DNA of 64,000 nt from Sanguinoderma infundibulare (taxonomy: Eukaryota; Basidiomycota; Agaricomycetes; Polyporales; Polyporaceae): the NCBI GenBank assembly GCA_032821775.1, contig JAVLRN010000012.1, forward strand, positions 620,001-684,000, given 5' to 3'. Positions 10,950-22,193 of the stretch are shown here, in pieces. The notes beneath the pieces were generated by a model that did no database searches, was not told where the DNA came from, and was given only the letters and a program-made list of their open reading frames with translations. Position 1 is the stretch's first letter. Each line of letters opens with the position of its first letter. Both the position numbers and the translations under genes were made by a program.

Positions 10950-13253
10950 ATGTCGGACTCTGCAGGCATGTCACACTTCTCGTTTACAGGCGGCTTGTGA
11001 GTCTTCTTCTCCTGCCCCTCCCCCCGAGAGCTCCCACACTCCTCCATAGCTCCATACTCCGTTGACAGGTGTGGGTGCCGTTTCGCTGACTTCTCGAACC
11101 TGGGTCTTCTTCCCGCAGCGCGAGCATCGTGGACGGCAAGAAGGCGACGTCCCCCACCACCGTCGACGTCATCAACCCCTCGACAGAAGAGGTTATCGCG
11201 CGCGTCCCCGTCGCCACCGCCGAGCAGCTCGAGGATGCTATCGTCGCCGCGGAGCGCGCTTTCCCCGCATGGAGCGCGAAGCCCTGGGAGGAGCGCCAGG
11301 AGGCGCTGAACAAGCTCGCGGACGTCCTCGACCGGCATGCAGACCAATTTGCGCGGCTGCTCATGGAGGAGGTCGGCAAGGACCGTGGGAGCGCGTGAGT
11401 CTTGCCCCTCACCCGCCATGGATTCAGAAGGAGAACCAGCTAACGTGCTGAAATGCTCCGATCGTGGCCTTGGATCGTGACAGAGGGTTTGAGATCAGCA
11501 TTACCTCGCCATGGTTGCGCACGATCGCGAAGCAAAAGGTGGAGGACGAAGTGCGGACCGACGAATCCGGAAGAGTGTCAAAGATACGCTTTAGACCATT
11601 TGGAGTGGTGAGCGACCTCGTACTTCTGCTCCGTCTCCTCTGCTCACCTGCCGTCGAATTAGGTTGCAGGGATTTGCCCGTTCAAGTAAGATCACGGTCT
11701 TCGGTTCCTCACTTGACTAGAGCCCGAGCTCATGATCTGTGTCACAGCTTCCCTTTAACGCTATGCGTCAACAAATTCGCGCAGGCGATCCTCGCTGGGA
11801 ACTGTATGATCCTCAAGGCGCCTCCGACCACGCCCTGCATCGTGCTCAAATTCGTCGAGCTCGCTCAGACAATACTCCCCCCCGGCGTCTTGCAAGTTCT
11901 CAATGGCGGCAACGATCTGTAAGTATTCGACTTCGAGTCTCTGTAAGGGCACGGCTCATGAACGTTTATATGCACATGCAGTGGCCAGCTGATGGTCCAG
12001 CACCCTCGCATCATGCGCGTGTCCATGACCGGCTCCACAGCGAGCGGCAAGGCCATCATGCGCGAGGCCGCGAACGAGCTCAAGAGCGTCACCCTCGAGC
12101 TCGGGGGCAACGACCCCGCGATCGTGCTCGACGACGCCGACGTGAAGCAGGTCGCGCAGTACGTGAGATGGCTCTGGGTATAAGGTGCACGGAGGGGCTG
12201 ACGGTGCCGACGCGGCGATAGGATGCTGTTCCTGGGCGCGACGCACAACGCGGGCCAGGTCTGCTTCACGATGAAGCGCCTGTTCGTGCATGAGAAGATA
12301 TACGATGCCGTGAAGGACGAGCTCGTGGCGATGGCGAAGGTGGTGAAGGTCGGAAACCCGTTCGACCCGGACGTGACCATGGGCCCCGTCCAGAACAAGG
12401 CGCAGTATGACAAGCTGCGGTGCGTTCGTTTCTCTTTAGAGTGCTTCTGCCCTTGGAACTGACGATGTTGGGGCTTATCCTCACGCCCTCCGTACTGCAG
12501 AGGTATTCTTGACGATTGCAAGGAAAACGGGCACAAAATCGCTTTCCAGAGCGAAACGCGGGCAGCGGGCGAGAAGGGCTACTTCATCCCCCTGACTATT
12601 GTCGACAACCCGCCCGACGAGTCTCGTATTGTGCAGGAAGAGCGTGCGTGTACCGTGGCCCGTCCGCATATTGTATGCGCTGAGGAGCTCATCGTTGCTG
12701 CAGAGTTCGGTCCCATCGTTCCTCTCTTGAAATGGAAAGACGACGACGAGGTCATCCGACGAGCGAGTACGTACTCGCGCTGCTATATTCGATCAATAAT
12801 GCTGACAATCTTAACCAAACGCGTTGCTCCAGACGGGACTGACTTCGGCTTCAGCTCGTCAGTTTGGGGCCAGGATATGGACCGGCTGCAACGCATCGCA
12901 GATAAGTTGTATCACGGAATGGGTAAGGGACAACCCCATCCTTGCCATGACTACCAGACTGACCGTGACTTTTTTTCTGCAGTATGGATCAACGACTGGG
13001 GAGCAGTCTCCGGGGACCACGTAAGTTCGACCTTTGTGATCAGGAGCTTCGACTTTTGAACTCTTTGCTGACTTTCGTATCGAATATGACCAGCCTATGG
13101 GCGGTACGAAGGTGAGCTATCTGGCCTCCGTTGCTCGAAAGACAGTGTTGTTAACGTGTATCTTTCTAGCACTCTGGACTTGGGGTGGAGTGCTCAAAGC
13201 ACGGACTGTCTTCGTGGACCTTCATCCAGTCGCTTGTGGTCAGGAACTCTTGA
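10950..13253 (+). CDS. Aldehyde dehydrogenase A (AldA-like)
   Basis: NAD(P)-dependent oxidation of an aldehyde to a carboxylic acid, probably cytosolic. The short first exon MSDSAGMSHFSFTGG splices (phase 2, tt/gtgagt to cgcag/CGCG) to SIVDGKKATSPTTVDVINPS. About twelve exons follow. The substrate-side Asn motif PFNFPL is formed across a splice. The cofactor loop reads MILKAPPTTPC, and MTGSTASGKAIM is the Gly-motif turn. The general base Glu is in TLELGGNDPAIV and the nucleophile Cys in HNAGQVCFTMKR. EFGPIVPLLKW and VWINDWGAVSGDH follow. It ends SLVVRNS with the stop at 13251-13253. It is the most divergent of the four full copies and lacks the shared upstream block of the others. The closest group I recall is the AldA-like ALDHs; the substrate is unknown. 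Confidence 0.85.
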
Positions 13254-14519
13254 ACTTCTGTGTGTAGTCGATGAGGGTCCGAAGTGGGACGTCCCTCTTG
13301 ATGACATTCGACCTTCTTTGCAGTGCCTCCCGTTTTAGTTACGAGCAGCATACAGTATTATCTTCGACCTTCCCCGTAGTTTACGTCTTATTTACAAGCA
13401 CTCCAGTGTATATACAGCATCCTTGTTCTGGTCCAATTTTTAGACGCACAGTAGCAGGGACACGGACTGAATTAGACCGACTACGCTAAGTGAGCTAGCT
13501 CAGTAGATAAGTACCTCACTGGGCCAAGCTGGCACGTGCACGGACGTGGATGAGCGCCTAGCATGTCTGAACTTGGGACTACACCACCACCGGCACCACG
13601 TCAGCGATATCCATCTCAACGTTGAGTGGAGACTTTACCACGTCATGGATGATACTTCGCGAATAAAATAGCAAGAATTCTTCTGCACTAGTGAGTGGCG
13701 ATGATACGCTGCAGCCAGCGCAGTTGTCTGTACGTACGTACTGCCCTTCTTGAGCTTATACCCTTCCACTCACACACACTTTCTTTCCATATAGCACATG
13801 GTATACTAGTCAGGCCTCAGGAGCAAGCTGATATCCTGTGAAGGCGCATATTCCGTTCTTGAAAACTGGACGTACTTCCCTGCCTCCTTCACGCTGGAGA
13901 AGCTTAAGTATCGGCCCTTCAATCCCCTCTATGTCACCGCTTCTATCGCGTTCAATCATCACCAAAGCGCTCTCATACGCAGAGGACGGACACTGGACCT
14001 TGCGGTCTGTGGTTCGATACAGACGATTGCGGTGCGTAAACTTAAACTTAGTTTTTCTTATCGGTGGCCGCTTGCATCGCGATCGGCTTCCCTTCATCAT
14101 ATACTCTGCAGCTGGCTTGCAAAACACTAGCCCTCTCCGTCTAGACTCGTTGCAGCCGAGCGGGATCCGACCCGCAACGGCCTCTGGCGCGCGATCCTGA
14201 CCTCCTTGCTGCGATGGCCTGGCGAGCAGTCGGCATGCGTTCGGGCCCAGATCGTGCCCAGCTGCACTTGAAGCGACCTGAACGAATTTTTTCCTGTAGA
14301 GGGCCTAGCGTTTTGCAGACAAACTGTATCCACACTTGGCTGATGTCCGGGTGGTCACAGCGTACCCCTACGGGAGAGGCAGGCACGGAGACTTGCGATT
14401 CAATGCCCCAAGCCGGATGAATTAGGAACCTTGAATGCCATTGCGGCCGGTGTGGCTTCCGGTGTGGCTTCAACGTGGAGATCTCTCGAGTCTGACGGAA
14501 CGTCTCTTTCCCCACAGGT
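13254..14519. other. Intergenic, no convincing gene
   Basis: No domain-bearing frame. A 12-base direct duplication (CCGGTGTGGCTT) lies near 14447-14471. Confidence 0.45.
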
Positions 14520-14757
14520 CATAGTCCCCATGGTCGTTTTACGCCCTTTGCTCACCAAACCGAGCAGACGTCCGAGGAGCTCACCCTTGAAGAATCATGG
14601 CCGTGAAGGTGCTGTCAATGTCCCTAACCATGTACGTCTACCTGCTGCAGACTATCTGACCTCATCTCACAGCCTGTCAATAGCGCATCCGGAGCATACA
14701 TGGCCGATATGGGACCGCGTGCCCGGATTCAATACGTCCTGACGCCAGGAGTTGGCT
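14520..14757 (+). promoter_or_regulatory. Upstream block shared by ALDH genes B, C and D
   Basis: Bases here recur, with substitutions and small gaps, upstream of genes C and D. Anchor strings are CATGGCCGTGAAGGTGCTGT, ACGTCTACCTGCTGCA and GGAGCATACATGGCCGATAT. It could be conserved promoter sequence or simply the remains of the duplications that made the copies. Confidence 0.55.
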
Positions 14758-14765
14758 TATATAAA
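14758..14765 (+). promoter_or_regulatory. TATA box of ALDH B
   Basis: TATATAAA, 66 bases before the chosen ATG at 14824. It overlaps the in-frame ATG at 14752, which is why that upstream start is rejected. Confidence 0.6.
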
Positions 14766-14823
14766 GGTACCTGAAAACCCGAACCTTGCGACAACACCCC
14801 TCTCTCCCGCATCTCTCTCCAGT

Positions 14824-17043
14824 ATGGATATCGCAAAGGACGTTTTCGCCTCCGATAGCTTGTCCGTACGCTCACATTGGCATCCCTCATCTGCGGAACC
14901 GCTGACGCACTTCTCGCATCCCCGTCTTAGCACCCACATCATCGACGGCAAGCCCGCGACGTCCCCGTCCATCGCTGCAGTCATCAACCCATCCACCGGC
15001 GAGCCCTTCGCGCATGTTCCAGTCGCGACGCACGCGCAGCTCGACGACGCCGTCGACGCAGCGGCGCGCGCCTTTCCCTCCTGGAGCGCAAAGCCTTGGG
15101 AGGAGCGCGCAGGCGCACTGAAGGCCTTGCTCGCCCTCATTGAGCAGCATGCTGACCCGTTCGCTGAGATGCTTATGAAGGAGGTTGGGAAGGACCGCGC
15201 GGGCGCGTGAGTTGCTGTTTTGATGTTTCGCTGGGAGTTGCTGAAGCCACGACGGCAATTACAGGGCTGTTGAAGTACACATGACTGTGTCTCTGTTCCG
15301 AGAGTTGGTAGAGCACAAGCTCGAGGATGAGGTTGTCACGAACGAGTCTGGAAGGGTAGCGAAGATTCGGCACAAGCCATATGGGGTGGTAAGCACGCCT
15401 TCCTTCGCGAACGCTTCAAGTTCTTATATGCTGATCCCTCCGCGACTAGTGCGGTGCAATTGTAGCGTTCAAGTAGGTTGTGTTTAACAAGATACGCTAG
15501 ACAGGGCTATGGTTGACATGACGGGCAGCTTCCCGCTCGTCCTCTGCATCCTCAAGCTGACCCACGCCCTCCTGGCCGGAAACTGCCTCATCATCAAGCC
15601 CCCGCCGACTGCGCCCTGCATCCCTCTCAAGCTCGTCGAGCTCGCACAGCCAGTCTTGCCTCCCGGTGTGCTCTCGGTCCTCAACGGTGGCAAAGACCTG
15701 TATGCATCCACATTGCATCGTTTCCCCTCGCGCATGCACACTTATCGAGATCGTTTGCAGAGGACAATGGATGGTTAAGCATCCAGGCATCCAGCGCATC
15801 TCGTTCACAGGTTCCACCGCGGCCGGGCAAGCCGTCATGCGCGAGGCCGCGGCCGAGGTCAAGAAAATCACCCTTGAGCTCGGCGGGAACGATCCAGCGA
15901 TCGTGCTCCCGGACGTCGACGTCAAGAAGATCGCGCAGTACGTCAAAGTTAACGTTCGTCTTGGCGTGGTGGAATGGGCGCTCACGTGAAGATTCAGAGA
16001 CATCTTCGCCGGCGCCACCAGCAATGCGGGACAGATTTGCTTCACGGCAAAGCGACTTTTCATCCACGAGGACGTGTATGACGCTGTCCGGCAAGAGCTT
16101 GTCGCGCTCGCTAAGGCGGCGAAGATCGGGGATCCATTCGACGCTGAGACCACGATAGGTCCCGTGCAGAACCAAGGACAGCTTGAGAGGCTGAGGTACG
16201 TCCGGAGCCACCACCAGCGTACTAACTGGTTTGTTGACCTGCGACGTTGATATGCTTTTACCAGGGCCCTGATCGCAGACTGCAAGACAAACGGGTACAA
16301 GATCGCTTTCGAGGGCAAAGCTCCGAATTCGAAAGGCTACTTCGTCCCGATCGTCATCGTCGACAACCCTCCTGAAGATTCCCGGTTGGTACGCGAAGAG
16401 CGTGAGCTGAGCGTTTGTATTTCTGCGCGAGGTTACCGCGCCTAACTACGAGATTGCAGAGTTTGGCCCGATTATTCCGCTGCTGAAGTGGAGGGATGAC
16501 GAAGATGTGTTGGCACGCGCAAGTAAGTATTTAAGTTGTTTCCCGGCGAACCCAGGAGAGCACCTACTGACGAGTACGCTCCGTGCGGATGCATTTATCG
16601 CTACAGACAACACCGAGTACGGTCTATCTGCCTCGGTCTGGGGCTCCGACATGAAGCGCGTTCAAGGCCTTGGGGAAAAGCTGGACTGTGGGTCGGGTAA
16701 GCGACTTTGGTCCAATACGTACCAGCGCACTGTTGCTTACACACGTCCCTGGTAAATCATTCAAGTGTGGATCAACGAGTGGGGTCTACTGTCCGGCGAC
16801 CTCGTGAGTCCCGTCTCTCCGGTCTCCTTGACTTTCCGCTGACCGTCGCGCCCCCAGCCACTGATTGGCGTGAAGGTGAGTGCACGGCATGCGCGCGGCT
16901 TCGTGTTGCAAGCAAAATTTTCGTCGGTAGTTGCTGACATGGTACTTTTCGACCTCCAGCACTCTGGTGTTGGCGTGGAGATGTCCAAGCACGGACTCCT
17001 TTCGTGGACTTACGTCCAGACGTTCGTGTGCAAGAAGTATTGA
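14824..17043 (+). CDS. Aldehyde dehydrogenase B (AldA-like)
   Basis: Second tandem copy. The start MDIAKDVFASDSLSV was chosen because it follows the TATA box at normal spacing and aligns with the starts of C and D. The N-terminal Rossmann part has HIIDGKPATSPS and VINPSTGEPFAHVPVA. The catalytic Asn motif FNFPL forms across the splice near 15531. The cofactor strand reads IIKPPPTAPC, then ISFTGSTAAGQAVM. The base Glu is in TLELGGNDPAIVLPD and the nucleophile in SNAGQICFTAKR. GYFVPIVIVDNPPEDSR, EFGPIIPLLKW and VWINEWGLLSGD follow. It ends TFVCKKY with the stop at 17041-17043. About 13 exons; no inactivating change seen. The Lys-Pro-x-Glu cofactor motif usual in the superfamily has Pro in place of Glu, as in copies C and D. 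Confidence 0.87.
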
Positions 17044-17511
17044 ATTGAGCATGGGACTTCCAAAAGCAGTCAGACGCAATAGCATGTAGCTCGTGAACAA
17101 TCATACCAGAGAAGAACCTATCCTCGTGCGACTACATACCCCATCAGGATGTGACTATGCGCGCGCTCTTTCGATGACACGGTAGTACATTCGGATGCCC
17201 TGGAAGTTCGGGCCTCGCCTCCACTCACACGCATATTCAATCCCAACTTCGTCATACTGCAGATCTCCCCTCAGTCTTCTAGCTTGTATCACCACCTCTG
17301 TCACGCTCGATTCCCGCCAAAATAATGCGAGTGGACCGTGGCCTGGGATCCAATATGGGGTTGATCACGGTGCGTAAAGCTCATCTGTCTTCCGGTGCTT
17401 CTTATTATCGTCGATGCCTGGCTGATGCCCCCGCGGCCAAACAGGAGTCGAGGCGTCAGCTGATGTGCGAAGCCTGATGAAGTGGGAATCGTGGATCCAT
17501 TACCAGTGCAG
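17044..17511. other. Intergenic between ALDH B and C
   Basis: No coding signal. The part from about 17512 on belongs to the duplicated upstream block of copy C. Confidence 0.45.
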
Positions 17512-17789
17512 TCCTCATGGTCGTCTTACGCGGCTCGCTCATCGAACTGAACAGACGTCAGATACCAGCGCACTGCGGCCCGAGAAGCTCCCCTTTTGGA
17601 GAGTCATGGCTATGAAGGTGCTATGAATGTCGCTCGTCTTGTATGTCTACCTGCTGCAACTCACTATCTAACTTCTGTCCGGGTATCGTGCAATCTGTCC
17701 CTACCGCATCTGGAGCATACATGGCCAATGTGGAACCGTGAAGTTCCCATATTCAATACGTCCTAACGCCCCTGGCAGGAGTTGACCGA
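17512..17789 (+). promoter_or_regulatory. Upstream block shared by ALDH genes, copy before C
   Basis: Aligns with the block before gene B: CTCATGGTCGTCTTACGC, CATGGCTATGAAGGTGCTAT, TATGTCTACCTGCTGCAA and GGAGCATACATGGCCAATGT are the matching anchors. Confidence 0.55.
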
Positions 17790-17795
17790 TATAAA
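17790..17795 (+). promoter_or_regulatory. TATA box of ALDH C
   Basis: TATAAA in GATATAAAGC, 63 bases before the ATG; the spacing is nearly the same as in copies B and D. Confidence 0.6.
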
Positions 17796-17852
17796 GCATC
17801 TGGAGCCCCGACGTCTTGCAGCGACAACCCTCCCCTCCAACCTCTCTCCAAT

Positions 17853-20097
17853 ATGGTTGCAGCAAAGAACGTTTTCGTCTCAGGTAGCTTGTCCGTACAC
17901 TCACTTGACAATCCGTCCTTTGCGAAGCCACTGAGTCCACTACCTTCCTCCCCTCTTAGCACCCACATTATTGACGGCAAGCCCGTCGCGTCCCCGACGT
18001 CCACGGCCGTCATCAACCCCTCTACCGGCGAGCCGTTCGCGCACGTTCCAGTCGCGACCCGCGCGCAGCTCGACGAAGCCGTCGACGCGGCCGAGCGCGC
18101 GTTCTCCTCCTGGAGCGCAAGGCCCTGGGAGGAGCGCGCAGACGCACTGAGGTCCTTGGTCGCGCTTATAGAGCGACATGCTGACATGTTCACTGAGTTG
18201 CTCATGACTGAGGTTGGAAGGGACCGCGCGGGCTCGTGAGTCGTCCTTTTAGTGGCTTGGGCGTTGCTAAACAGGACCTCCGTCACAGGGCTGGTGAAGT
18301 AACGATAGCGGTGTCTCTGCTGAGGACGTGGGCGGAGCACAAACTCGAGGATGAGATTGTCGCGAGCGAGCCCGGAAGGGTATTGAAGATTCGGCACAGG
18401 CCATATGGAGCGGTAAGCACCCACCCTCTGTTCACACTTCCTACAACCTGTTGATGTTTTCCGTGAGCAGTGCGGTGCAATCTTAGCGTTCAAGTAGATT
18501 GCCTTCTGCGGAACACGTCACACAGAGAGCTTTTGTTGACATGACGGACAGCTTCCCGCTCTCCCTCTGCGTCCTCAAGCTGGGCCACGCCCTCCTGGCT
18601 GGGAACTGCCTCATCGTCAAGCCCCCGCCGACTGCTCCCTGCGCCGTTCTCAAGTTCATCGCGCTCGCCCAATCAGTCTTGCCTCCCGGTGTGCTCTCGG
18701 TCCTCCATGGCGGCAACGACCTGTATGCTTTGACACTTATATTATTTCCCTGTTAGGCTCATAGAGGTGTCTTGCAGAGGACAATGGATCGTCCAACACC
18801 CGCGCATCCAGCGCGTCTCGTTCACGGGTTCCACGGGAGCCGGGAAAGCCGTCATGCGCGAAGCCGCTGCCGAGGTCAAGGCCCTCACCCTCGAGCTCGG
18901 TGGGAACGACCCAGCGATCGTGCTCCCGGACGTCGACGTCAAGAAGGTCGCCCAGTGAGTCTCCCACCTCAACTTCGATCTCGGTGTGATAGTGGAACGT
19001 GTGCTGACGTGAACATGCAGACACCTCTTCATCGGCGCGACCAGAAACGCGGGGCAGATATGCATCTCGATGAAGCGGCTCTTCATCCACGAGGACGTGT
19101 ACGATGCTGTCCGGGAAGAGCTCGTCGCTCTCGCCAAGGCGGCAAAGGTGGGGGATCCATTCGACGCCACGACCACGATGGGACCCGTGCAGAACGAGGG
19201 GCAGCATGAGAGGTTGAGGTGCGTCGGGAGCCATCTCCTTTGACCTGCGACGACGACCTTCCTTTGCCAGGACCCTGATCGCAGACTGCAAGACAAACGG
19301 ATACAAGATCGCGTTCGAGAGCGAAGTGCCGAAGTCGAAGGGCTACTTCGTCCCCATTACCATCATCGACAACCCTCCTGAGGACGCCCGCGTGGTACGC
19401 GAGGAGCGTGAGTGTCTTCGCGTGCTTTTCATCTGGCGGAGAGCGGACTGGCTGACTCTAACGTTGCAGAGTTTGGCCCAATCATTCCGCTGCTGAAGTG
19501 GAAGGACGACGAAGACGTGGTGGCGCGCGCGAGTAAGTAGCGTTCTCCTCGCGCTCAGGTTATTGTCATTGCGAGCAACCTGTTGACGATCGCTGCCCTA
19601 TGCGCAACGTTCATCCAGATGACAGCGAGTACGGCCTGACCGCGTCGATCTGGGGCTCCGATATGGAGCGCATTCAGCGCGTCTCGGATAGGCTGTATTG
19701 CGGGAGGGGTAAGCCTGCAGTACTCTCCGTCCAATTCGTAGCGGCCAGCGCGCTGATGATCGCCCACACGCGAACGTCTGCCGGAAATCATTCAGTGCTG
19801 ATCAACGAGTGGGGTACCTCCTCAGGCGACCTTGTAAGTTGCGCGCCCCCCGTCTTCGTAGTCTACTTGCTCACTCTCCGCTGGCTGTCGCGCTGCCAGC
19901 CCTTCCAAGGCGTGAAGGTGCGTGTTTGGCCTACTTGCCGGGGGCTCTAACCTGCCGAATCATCACACTGCGACGGTCACTGATATGACGCTCGTGAAAC
20001 CCTTCAGCACTCTGGCGTCGGCGTGGAGAACTCCAAGCATGGGCTGGCTTCGTGGACGTACCTCCAATCTTTCGTGTGCAAGAAGTTGCTAGATTGA
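17853..20097 (+). CDS. Aldehyde dehydrogenase C (AldA-like)
   Basis: Third tandem copy, closest to copy D. It starts MVAAKNVFVSGSLSVHSLDN, then INPSTGEPFAHVPVATRAQL. The motifs are complete: FPLSLCVLKLGHALLAGN after a splice-built Asn, LIVKPPPTAPC, VSFTGSTGAGKAVM, the base Glu in TLELGGNDPAIVLPD, the nucleophile Cys in RNAGQICISMKR, GYFVPITIIDNPPEDAR, EFGPIIPLLKW, SEYGLTASIWGSDME and VLINEWGTSSGDL. It ends SFVCKKLLD with the stop at 20095-20097. The family oxidises aldehydes to acids with NAD(P). Copy C differs from D by scattered substitutions and a one-residue insertion near the N terminus. The substrate cannot be told from sequence. Confidence 0.87.
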
Positions 20098-20761
20098 ACA
20101 CGTACCACCGCTCCGAAGCCAAACAGAGACAAAGCAGCATACGTATTGGTCGTGCATAATATGAATACCATGTATGATAAGCCAATATGCGTCCGAGGTC
20201 CCCATTGAAGTCCAAGAGACGGACGAGTCCTCGCGTGTCTGCGTGGAACGGCGGCATGCGGCAAGGGTCGCCGCATGGCCTGAAGGTTCACGGAAGGCAA
20301 AGGCGGTATCAGTAACGTGCCTTCTGGTACGTGGAGAACGCCTGGGCTCGGGGTCCAGAAGAGATTCTACAACCTCGGCTGCACGGGAGTTGGAGGACTC
20401 AGATGGCAAGTTGTCGTCGCGAGGGCTGTATGAGTTGAGCTTCGTGGACATCAGTGATGCTGACGACACTGAGGGACCTCATGGCCAGGTGCTTGTTGCT
20501 CGTCCCGTTGATTGCGAAAACCGTTGGGCCACGCCCCAGAGAACTACTCTCATGTTGACCATTTGTTGACCCCACCACGGCTGTTGCTGAGACAGGATCA
20601 GGGAAGACCTGTGCTTACCTGCAGGTGCCAGACGCCTAATAGGCGTCGAACTTGCAGGTCCCGTCGTATACTCTACAAATCGCGACTAGTCGCTGTGTGT
20701 TAGTCGAGTATGCCGTCGTCTTGCAATACCTACCAAGAGGGGTGCTACTCCCGGAATAGCG
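20098..20761. other. Intergenic, no convincing gene
   Basis: An overlapping frame pair at 20089-20569 has no recognisable domain and partly overlaps the 3' end of ALDH C. It is treated as noise. Confidence 0.4.
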
Positions 20762-21892
20762 GAGAGCGGTAGGTGGCCTCATCCTGTAGCGATCCCGTTG
20801 CCTTGACCGAAAGCATAACAGCTGCCGTTCCCGTTTTTGGGGACCTCGGGGGAAGACCGCGTCGACAGCCTGAGCTGCTGCCTTCCCCCGAGGTTCTTCG
20901 GAAATTCTGCAGAGTGCTATGGTTAGCGTTTACCTCCTGGATGGTGAGCGATGAGACTTATCTGAGATATATGTGGTGCGACGGGGCACCTCGCCAAGAT
21001 GCCCCGCCCCACCGGCCCCTCCTCACACCTGCCCTCCGCTCCCCGCCGCACACATGGAAAATGGAGGCACGAAGAGGGAGCCACCCCCTTCGCACCCCAC
21101 GAAACATATACAGGCTATCGAAGACAACAAACGGGAAGCTAGCAGTCCTTCAACCTGTCCAAGAAACAAACACAGCAGCGTCCGAAAGCAATGTCCAGGT
21201 CCGAGCCAAAGCCTAGTCCGAAGCGAGCAAACATAAAGTCCAGAGCGATAGTCCTACAAGTTGAACACGAGAGCCTTAGCAGATAAGCTTCCCGATGGAC
21301 ATCAGCCCCTGGAGGGCGGCGACGACCACGACGGTCCCGAAGAAGGAGACTCGGCTCCGGAGGTGCAAGCGCCGCTTGCCCTTCTTCCCCGTCTTGTTGC
21401 GAGGTCGGTCGAAGTCGTCGAAGCCGGGGTCGAAGGCGACCTCGAACTCGGAGTCGTTCGGGACGAGGGTGATGCGGTCGGCGTCGGGATCTTCGCCTGG
21501 GGCCACGATCCAGGCAGGTCGGAAGTAAGGCGGGGTGGCCTCGTATGCGAAGAATCGGTGGAGCGGGCCGCCTGGAGGAGCGAGGAGGTCTTCGGGGTCG
21601 ATGTCGGAAAGGGGGATGTCAGAGAAAGAGGTGGGGAAGATGGAGGGGAGAGACGGGGAGGTGGGGAAGTCGAGGTCGCCAGCGACGTCAACAACGATGG
21701 TGCAACGGGGAATGGAAGGCATGGTAAACTATGTGCAGTGTGTGGTGTGTGGGCAAGTTGTGAGGGACAGGAGACGACCCTTCCTCCTTTTTAACAGGTG
21801 CCCGTTCGTATCGAGACCGAACATGGCTACGGATATCCGAATTGCGCGTTGGATTCGATAAAGGACCGGGGTGACGGCGGACTAGGGAAAGG
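20762..21892 (-). repeat. Triplicated unit, copy 1
   Basis: One of three related 1.1-1.3 kb segments (others at 49130-50405 and 54114-55402). It comprises a 5' flank, one 148-codon frame and a long 3' flank that contains two inverted repeats: 20844-20893 (CCTCGGGGGAAG paired with CCTTCCCCCGAGG) and 20983-21005 (GGGGCA paired with TGCCCC). Copies 2 and 3 extend further on the 5' side than copy 1 does recognisably. No terminal inverted repeats or target-site duplications were found. Confidence 0.75.
21276..21722 (-). CDS. Small putative tail-anchored protein, copy 1
   Basis: 148 residues, single exon; I do not recognise the family. The acidic N-terminal half has Pro-rich stretches (FPTSPSLPSIFPTSF; PEDLLAPPGGPLHRFFAYEA) and then PYFRPAWIVAPGEDPDADR. 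A basic patch (NKTGKKGKRRLHLRSR) directly precedes one hydrophobic helix of about 20 residues at the extreme C terminus. The protein ends Lys-Leu-Ile-Cys. The layout of soluble domain, basic collar and terminal helix predicts a tail-anchored membrane protein facing the cytosol. It is divergently placed from NUP84, 472 bases apart. A TATA-like TTAAAAAGG sits about 80 bases upstream. Near-identical proteins occur at 49643 and 54441. Function unknown. Confidence 0.65.
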   Translation of the reverse strand: MPSIPRCTIVVDVAGDLDFPTSPSLPSIFPTSFSDIPLSDIDPEDLLAPPGGPLHRFFAYEATPPYFRPAWIVAPGEDPDADRITLVPNDSEFEVAFDPGFDDFDRPRNKTGKKGKRRLHLRSRVSFFGTVVVVAALQGLMSIGKLIC

Positions 21893-22193
21893 CTTTCGAG
21901 GTCAGATACCACACGGATATACTCCGTCCAATGCACATACGTTTGCGCAGTAAGCTCCGTAGTCAGACTGATGGACACCGCACCGTTCGAAGAGAGTCCA
22001 ATGAACAGAACAGCTTCCGTGACAATCGGACCGGCGCACTGACAAGCGTCTAATCCAGCCACATGCGCGTCTCGTCGCGTAGACTGGGTCCCTGGCTGTC
22101 CTTGCCAAATTCCTCGTTCACTGCGCCCGCTAGCTTCCCATCTTGTGCCGCTCAGTTCCGCTGCTTTAACCACTGCCGGCATTGTGGGTTGCG

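Noticed and set aside
13490..13560. tRNA-like string AGCTAGCTCAGTAGATAAG
   Set aside because: It resembles an A box, but no GGTTCGA-type B box or acceptor stem follows at the right distance.
14752..14823. In-frame upstream ATG for aldehyde dehydrogenase B
   Set aside because: It overlaps the TATA box at 14758-14765 and is not conserved in copies C and D.
20773..21216. Open frame of 147 codons opposite and downstream of the tail-anchored gene in unit copy 1, also seen in copies 2 and 3
   Set aside because: Copy 2 has an early stop (AAACTAG where copy 1 has AAGCTAG), the frame has no domain, and it spans the hairpins of the 3' flank. It is better explained as untranslated sequence of the convergent gene.
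20762..21892. Reading the triplicated unit as a classical DNA transposon
   Set aside because: No terminal inverted repeats, no target-site duplication and no transposase in any copy; segmental duplication remains the simpler description.
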